NCBI GenBank assembly: GCA_934569195.1
Contig: CAKTKB010000015.1
Location: 1-18,681 of the forward strand
Source: an uncultured Oscillospiraceae bacterium
Lineage (GTDB): Bacteria > Bacillota > Clostridia > Oscillospirales > Oscillospiraceae
Direction of reading: 5' to 3'
Length of the DNA stretch: 18,681 nt
Each line of letters opens with the position of its first letter. Positions within the stretch are counted from its first letter, which is position 1. Positions 14,894 through 18,681 of the stretch are shown here, in pieces. The notes under the pieces are model-generated. The model worked only from the letters and a program-made list of their open reading frames with translations. It searched no databases and had not been told where the DNA came from. Position numbers and translations under genes: made by a program.

Positions 14894-14900
14894 TGCTTTT

Positions 14901-14933
14901 CCCCCGCCGCACCTTCCGCGGCGGGGGATTCTT
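14901..14933 (+). terminator. Terminator of mgtE
   Basis: CCCCCGCCGC (14901-14910) and GCGGCGGGGG (14918-14927) form a perfect 10-bp stem with a seven-base loop, 8 nt after the stop codon. The following ATTCTT is only modestly T-rich. Confidence 0.75.
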
Positions 14934-14968
14934 AATAAAGCTTTAAGCGTGTTTTGGGCGTTTTTTCG

Positions 14969-14997
14969 TTGCATCCCTCCCCGGTCTGTGATACAAT
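14969..14997 (+). promoter_or_regulatory. Promoter of the small multidrug export/HIT operon
   Basis: -35 TTGCAT (14969-14974), 17-bp spacer, -10 TACAAT (14992-14997). The predicted start near 15004 leaves only about 20 nt to the ATG at 15024 and argues against a TTG start at 15009. Confidence 0.75.
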
Positions 14998-15023
14998 AAG
15001 GAAAAATTTTGGCAGGTGATTCC

Positions 15024-15497
15024 ATGCTTTCTCAATACCTTTCCGTCTTTTTCCTCTCTATGGTGCCCCTTATTGAGCTTCGGGGCGGCGTTGCCCTGGC
15101 CGTAGGGATGAGTTTACCCTATCTCCCCGCGCTGGCCGTATGTGTGCTGGGAAATATGCTTCCCGTGCCTTTGATCTACTTTTTTGCGAGAAAAATCCTG
15201 TACTGGGGAGAAAATAAGCGTTATATCGGAAAGTTCTGTCGTTTCTGCCTGGTAAAGGGCGAACGGGCCGGACAAAAGCTCGTGGCCCGCACCGGCCGGT
15301 ACGGGGCGCTTCTGGCCCTGATGCTCTTTGTGGGCATTCCCCTGCCCGGCACCGGCGCCTGGACCGGCACCCTCGCGGCCAGCTTCCTGGACATGGGCTT
15401 CAAAACCACTGTGATTGCCGTCTGCCTGGGCGTGATTCTGGCCGGCTTCATCATGGGCGCGGCCAGCACGGCAGTGTTTCATTTTATCGGATTTTAA
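15024..15497 (+). CDS. Small multidrug export family (PF06695-like) membrane protein
   Basis: A 157-residue membrane protein. It starts at ATG 15024 with AGGTGAT upstream. The N-terminal MVPLIELRGGVALAVGMSLP (IELRGG is the family hallmark), the LGNMLPVPLIYFFARKIL segment, a basic cytoplasmic loop (KGERAGQKLVARTGRYG), FVGIPLPGTGAWTGTLAASFLDM and a final hydrophobic helix match the family called small multi-drug export protein. These re-entrant-loop proteins are distant relatives of the DedA/VTT fold; actual drug export is poorly documented. It shares a transcript with the HIT gene 14 nt downstream. Confidence 0.88.
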   Translation: MLSQYLSVFFLSMVPLIELRGGVALAVGMSLPYLPALAVCVLGNMLPVPLIYFFARKILYWGENKRYIGKFCRFCLVKGERAGQKLVARTGRYGALLALMLFVGIPLPGTGAWTGTLAASFLDMGFKTTVIAVCLGVILAGFIMGAASTAVFHFIGF

Positions 15498-15511
15498 GGA
15501 GGTCTGTCATT

Positions 15512-15853
15512 ATGTCTGATTGTCTTTTCTGCAAAATTCTTTCCGGGGATATTCCCTCCAACAAGGTGTATGAGGACGCGTCCGTCCTCGCCTTCCGGGA
15601 CATCCAGCCCCAGGCGCCTACCCACATCCTGGTGATTCCTAAGACGCACATTGCCTCCGTAGCGGACATCACGCCGGAGAACAGCGCCCTGATCGCCCAC
15701 ATTTTTGAGGTCATCCCCCAGATCGCCCGCCAGGAAAATCTGGCGGACGGATACCGCGTCGTGTCCAACTGCGGCCCCGATGCCGGGCAGACCGTTCCCC
15801 ATCTGCATTTCCACATCCTCGGCGGGAAGCCCCTGGCGCTGGAAATGGCTTGA
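15512..15853 (+). CDS. HIT family nucleotide hydrolase (HinT-like)
   Basis: A 113-residue cytoplasmic protein with the full HIT fold. The N-terminal CLFCKILSGDIPSNKVYED carries the Cys pair often seen in bacterial HinT, DIQPQAPTHILVIPKTHI forms the middle strands, and VPHLHFHILGG holds the histidine triad His97, His99 and His101; the middle one is the nucleophile in this family. HinT-type enzymes hydrolyse AMP-lysine and other purine nucleoside phosphoramidates. AAGGAGG overlaps the stop codon of the preceding gene, so the two are cotranscribed. The -35 box of the next promoter overlaps its TGA stop. Confidence 0.95.
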   Translation: MSDCLFCKILSGDIPSNKVYEDASVLAFRDIQPQAPTHILVIPKTHIASVADITPENSALIAHIFEVIPQIARQENLADGYRVVSNCGPDAGQTVPHLHFHILGGKPLALEMA

Positions 15854-15877
15854 CATTGGGAAAATCTGTGCTATCAT
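15850..15877 (+). promoter_or_regulatory. Promoter of the TPP riboswitch/thiT unit
   Basis: Perfect -35 TTGACA (15850-15855) with -10 TATCAT (15872-15877), 16-bp spacer. The -35 box includes the stop codon of the HIT gene. Confidence 0.75.
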
Positions 15878-15901
15878 AGTTCCAGATCGCATAACAAATG
15901 A

Positions 15902-15995
15902 GTCTTCGGGGGGCCGGACGTTCCGGCTGAGATTGGGTGGAGCCGCACCCTGACCCGCGAACCTGATACGGTTAGCACCGTCGTAGGGAAAGATG
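15902..15995 (+). promoter_or_regulatory. TPP riboswitch (THI element)
   Basis: Contains the conserved parts in order: GGCTGAGATTGGG (15925-15937), CACCCTGACCCGCGAACCTGAT (15946-15967) and CGGTTAGCACCGTCGTAGGGAAAGATG (15969-15995). It senses thiamine pyrophosphate and should shut off thiT when TPP is plentiful, through the terminator at 16018-16057. Confidence 0.97.
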
Positions 15996-16017
15996 CATCG
16001 AAAGCGCCGCTTTTGTG

Positions 16018-16057
16018 TCGCATTGCACCTTGGACGGGTTTGCAATGCGATACTTTT
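16018..16057 (+). terminator. Expression-platform terminator of the TPP riboswitch
   Basis: TCGCATTGCA (16018-16027) pairs perfectly with TGCAATGCGA (16041-16050), followed by TACTTTTTT. It lies between the aptamer and the thiT ribosome binding site (GGAGG at 16061-16065). Confidence 0.9.
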
Positions 16058-16075
16058 TTGGGAGGTCCAAGTGTT

Positions 16076-16729
16076 ATGTCAACAAAAACAAAACGCCTGA
16101 CCGAGAGCGCCATGCTTTTGGCTCTGGCAATCGTTTTGGAGCTGGTCTCTAAAATGATCATTCCCGAGATGCCCTTTGGCGGGCAGGTCACGCTGGTCAG
16201 TATGCTGCCCGTAGTCCTCATTTCCTACCGCCACGGGATGAAGTGGGGCTTTGTCTCCGCCTTTGCCTATGCGCTGCTGGAGATGGTTCTGGGCGCCAAG
16301 ACCGTAGCCGCCGCCTTCCAGCCGGGCTACTTTGGCGACGGCACCATGATCGGCAAGGCCATCCTGATGTGCCTGCTGGATTACCTGGTCGCCTTCACGG
16401 TCCTGGGTCTGGGCGGCTGCTTCCGTAACAAGATCCGTAACCCCGGCGTGGCTCTGATGACCGGCTCCGTGGTTGCCCTTGCCTGCCGCTACCTGAGCCA
16501 CATTGCCTCCGGCTTCATCCTTTTCTCCGGCTGGGCCGAGTGGTTCTTCACCCAGGACGGCTTCCCCGCCTGGGGTGCCAAGCTGGTCAGCTCCCTCAGC
16601 CCGACGCTCCTGGGCCTGACCTACAGCGTGGTCTATAACGGCATTTACATGATCCCCGAGATCGTGTTCACCGCCATCGCCGCCCTCCTCATCGCCCGTA
16701 TTCCCAAGGTCGTCTGCAAGGCAGACTGA
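16076..16729 (+). CDS. thiT: Energy-coupled thiamine transporter S component ThiT
   Basis: A 217-residue membrane protein that binds thiamine and is powered by a shared ECF module encoded elsewhere. It starts at ATG 16076 with GGAGG ten bases upstream; the frame is open to 16013, but that part is the riboswitch terminator. ThiT features are the N-terminal hydrophobic helix after MSTKTKRLTESAM, GGQVTLVSMLPVVLISYRHGMKWG (35-58), LLDYLVAF (100-107), CRYLSHIASGF (137-147) and YSVVYNGIYMIPE (183-195); the His, Tyr and Asn of the last two probably correspond to thiamine-contacting residues of the family. An aromatic loop with GWAEWFF (152-158) is also present. The TPP riboswitch supports the assignment. 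The B12-type ECF module in this window is dedicated to its own S component and is not evidently linked to ThiT. Confidence 0.95.
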   Translation: MSTKTKRLTESAMLLALAIVLELVSKMIIPEMPFGGQVTLVSMLPVVLISYRHGMKWGFVSAFAYALLEMVLGAKTVAAAFQPGYFGDGTMIGKAILMCLLDYLVAFTVLGLGGCFRNKIRNPGVALMTGSVVALACRYLSHIASGFILFSGWAEWFFTQDGFPAWGAKLVSSLSPTLLGLTYSVVYNGIYMIPEIVFTAIAALLIARIPKVVCKAD

Positions 16730-16768
16730 CCTCCCCTGCGGCACGCCGCCGCGAAATACCTCCTACCT

Positions 16769-16812
16769 TCTGCCGCATACCGCCCTCTAAGGACGTGTGC
16801 GGCAGATTTTTT
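16769..16812 (+). terminator. Terminator of thiT
   Basis: TCTGCCGCA (16769-16777) and TGCGGCAGA (16798-16806) form a 9-bp stem with a 20-nt loop, followed by a run of six T. Confidence 0.85.
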
Positions 16813-16835
16813 GCAAAAGAAGGGCACAATGCCTT

Positions 16836-16862
16836 CGGCCGCCCCGAGGGGCGGCCGTTTTT
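16836..16862. terminator. Second GC-rich terminator between thiT and the convergent GH3 gene
   Basis: CGGCCGCCCC (16836-16845) and GGGGCGGCCG (16848-16857) form a near-perfect inverted repeat followed by five T on the plus strand. It sits 9 nt from the stop of the converging GH3 gene and may block transcription from both sides, although no T run follows it on the minus strand. Confidence 0.75.
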
Positions 16863-16871
16863 GCACGTATT

Positions 16872-18681
16872 TTATGGCTTCACCTGAAAATCTCCGCTGA
16901 GGTGCGTTACGCCGCTGTCGCAAAGATACCAGCAGATCTTGCCGGGCGGGCACACCGGGTGCATTCCGCTGTCCCACTGCATCAGCGCGTCCTCCGGGAT
17001 CGGTATCTCCACCCGGGCGCTCTGTCCCGGCTCCAGACGAACCTTCCGGAAGCCGCAGAGCTGGCGCACCCGGGCGCTGGAAACGCCCTGAGTCCGGTGG
17101 ATGTAGAGCTGGGGCACCGCGTATCCCGGGCGGCCGCCCACATTTTCCACCTTGGCAATCAAGGCCCCGCCATCGGCATCCGGCGCCTTTTCCAGAGTGA
17201 ACGCAAACTCCGTGTAGCCAAGTCCGTCTCCGAAGCGGTAGCGCGGCGGCTTCTGGGAATTGTAGTAGGTCACGCTCCGGTAGGAGTCCTTGGCATTGTA
17301 ATACACCGGCAGCTGGCCAACCTGGTCCGGCAGGGAAACACTCAAACGTCCGGCAGGCTCTATCTCGCCGAACAGCAGCTCCGCCAGAGCCGTTCCGCCC
17401 TCAGGCCCGGGGTAGAAGCTGCACACCAAGGCATCCGAGCAAGCGTCCAGCTCCGCCATCTCATAGGGCCGACCTGCCAGCAGGATCACGACCATCGGCT
17501 TTCCCGTCTCTTTCAGTCTGTGCAGCAGGCGCAGCTGATCTCCGGGCAGCCTCAGATAGGCGTCGTCAATATTTTCGCCGCAGTCCATCGTGACCTCGTC
17601 CTGCTTTTTCATGGCGCCGTTGGTGTCGAATTCTCCCTGGCCGGAGAAGCGGCTGGAGCTGCCGCCTACAACGGCGACAATGGCGTCACAGCCGGCCATG
17701 GCCTCCACAGCCTCGGTCAGCTCCGCCTCGTCCCGGGTAAACATCGGGCAGCCCCGGCGATACACCAGCTCCACGGGGCTATTCTTGTCCCGGAGCAGCT
17801 TCTCCATCCCCGTCTTGACGGTCACGACCGTACCCGGGCGCATGGGCGGCGTGTAGTCTCCCAGCTGGTGATACACGTCGTCGGCGTTCGGTCCGATCAG
17901 GCCCAGCCGCATGGGCTTACCGGAATCCATAGGCAGGAGCGCACCGGTATTCTTCAGCAAAACCGGTGTCTGCTCCGTGAGCTTTCTCCGGGCGTCGGAG
18001 TCTTTGCCGGGATTCTGCCAGGCCAGCGTCTGGGGAACATAAGGCGACTCAAACAGTCCCCGTCTGAATTTCACCACGAGAATCCGCTTCACCGCCCGGT
18101 CAATGACGGTTTCCTCCACCAGCCCCGCGGCGACTGCCTCCTCCAGCTTCTCAAAGCCCGTATCCCACAGGCCCATATCCACGCCCGCATTCAGAGCCAA
18201 AGCGCCGGAGGCCATCCGATCGCCGGTGACGGCATCCAGCTGGTCAATGGCGCAGCCGTCGGACATCACAAAGCCCTCAAAGCCGTACTCTCCCCGCAGG
18301 AGGTCCGTCAGGAGCCAGTGGTTTCCATGGCAGTAGATTCCGTCAATTTCGTTGTATGCGGCCATAAATGAGCTGACGCCCGCCTCGACGCACCGTTTCA
18401 CCGGCGGCAGATGGATTTCCCGCAGCTCTCTTTCTCCGATACGGGCCGCGCTGGCATTCACGCCTCCGGTCGTCTCTCCCTGGGCGCACATGTGCTTGGC
18501 AACCACGTCCATGCCCATGCCCTGCATGGCCTGCACGACGGCCCCGGCCATTTCCGACGCCAGATAGGGATCCTCTCCGAAGCACTCCTCACTGCGGCCC
18601 CACCGGGGGTCCCGCAGCACATCCAACAGGGACACCAGCGCCAGGTCCACGCCCATCTGCTTGAGCTGCGAAGCGCTGACC
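16872..18681 (-). CDS. Glycoside hydrolase family 3 (beta-glucosidase-like), N-terminus outside the window
   Basis: About 603 residues are visible, and the reading frame is open through the right edge. The visible part starts in the (beta/alpha)8 domain: GVDLALVSLLDVLRDPRWGRSEECFGEDPYL is the classical GH3 segment, KHM is the usual KH substrate motif, and GFVMSDGCAID holds the nucleophile Asp (codon 18260-18258). The alpha/beta sandwich C-domain follows (from about LLKNTGALLP to the end of VILLAGRPYEMAELDACSDALVCSFYPGPEGGTALAELLFG), then a fibronectin-III-like end domain with FRKVRLEPGQSARVEIPI. It would hydrolyse terminal beta-linked sugars from oligosaccharides; the exact substrate is not readable. 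No signal peptide can be judged because the start is missing. No partner genes are visible. Confidence 0.93.
   Translation of the reverse strand, partial: VSASQLKQMGVDLALVSLLDVLRDPRWGRSEECFGEDPYLASEMAGAVVQAMQGMGMDVVAKHMCAQGETTGGVNASAARIGERELREIHLPPVKRCVEAGVSSFMAAYNEIDGIYCHGNHWLLTDLLRGEYGFEGFVMSDGCAIDQLDAVTGDRMASGALALNAGVDMGLWDTGFEKLEEAVAAGLVEETVIDRAVKRILVVKFRRGLFESPYVPQTLAWQNPGKDSDARRKLTEQTPVLLKNTGALLPMDSGKPMRLGLIGPNADDVYHQLGDYTPPMRPGTVVTVKTGMEKLLRDKNSPVELVYRRGCPMFTRDEAELTEAVEAMAGCDAIVAVVGGSSSRFSGQGEFDTNGAMKKQDEVTMDCGENIDDAYLRLPGDQLRLLHRLKETGKPMVVILLAGRPYEMAELDACSDALVCSFYPGPEGGTALAELLFGEIEPAGRLSVSLPDQVGQLPVYYNAKDSYRSVTYYNSQKPPRYRFGDGLGYTEFAFTLEKAPDADGGALIAKVENVGGRPGYAVPQLYIHRTQGVSSARVRQLCGFRKVRLEPGQSARVEIPIPEDALMQWDSGMHPVCPPGKICWYLCDSGVTHLSGDFQVKP

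Noticed and set aside
13004..15025. Minus-strand 673-codon open frame antisense to mgtE
   Set aside because: His/Gly/Gln-rich shadow of mgtE with no recognisable domain; it also runs across two plus-strand promoters.

Overview
The window looks like a chromosomal segment of a GC-rich (visually well above 50 percent) gut-type Clostridia, most likely Oscillospiraceae/Ruminococcaceae. This is inferred from strong AGGAGG-type ribosome binding sites, GTG starts, ECF-type vitamin transporters, a YesMN-like two-component system with a DUF624 protein, cobalamin and TPP riboswitches, and family-level protein similarity. No taxonomic search could be run.

Region 1 (1-8434) is a divergent vitamin B12 locus. 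Two back-to-back sigma-A-type promoters at 6044-6111 each lead into a cobalamin riboswitch followed by intrinsic terminators. Leftwards runs a six-gene operon in which every gene overlaps the next: a membrane-anchored FecR-like/ETKP-repeat/DUF4430 (transcobalamin-like) protein, an EcfT, a fused double ECF ATPase, an S component, a second EcfT and a TIM-barrel protein cut by the window edge. This is best read as a corrinoid capture and uptake system. Rightwards the second riboswitch precedes one gene, a DUF2079 polytopic membrane protein not usually linked to B12.

Region 2 (8489-13146, minus strand) is a four-gene overlapping operon: a YesM-like sensor kinase, a YesN-like AraC-type regulator, an extracellular solute-binding lipoprotein and a DUF624 (YesL-like) membrane protein. 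No ABC permease lies in it.

Region 3 (13290-16862, plus strand) holds mgtE (Mg2+ channel) behind an unusual leader with a 23-codon ORF and a 15-bp long-range helix. A small-multidrug-export-family membrane protein and a HIT (HinT-like) hydrolase share an operon after it, and then comes a TPP riboswitch with its terminator controlling thiT (thiamine ECF S component).

Region 4 (16872-18681, minus strand) is the C-terminal part of a GH3 beta-glycosidase that continues past the right edge.

The most interesting parts are the divergent dual-riboswitch B12 locus with its DUF2079 gene, and the structured, peptide-encoding mgtE leader.
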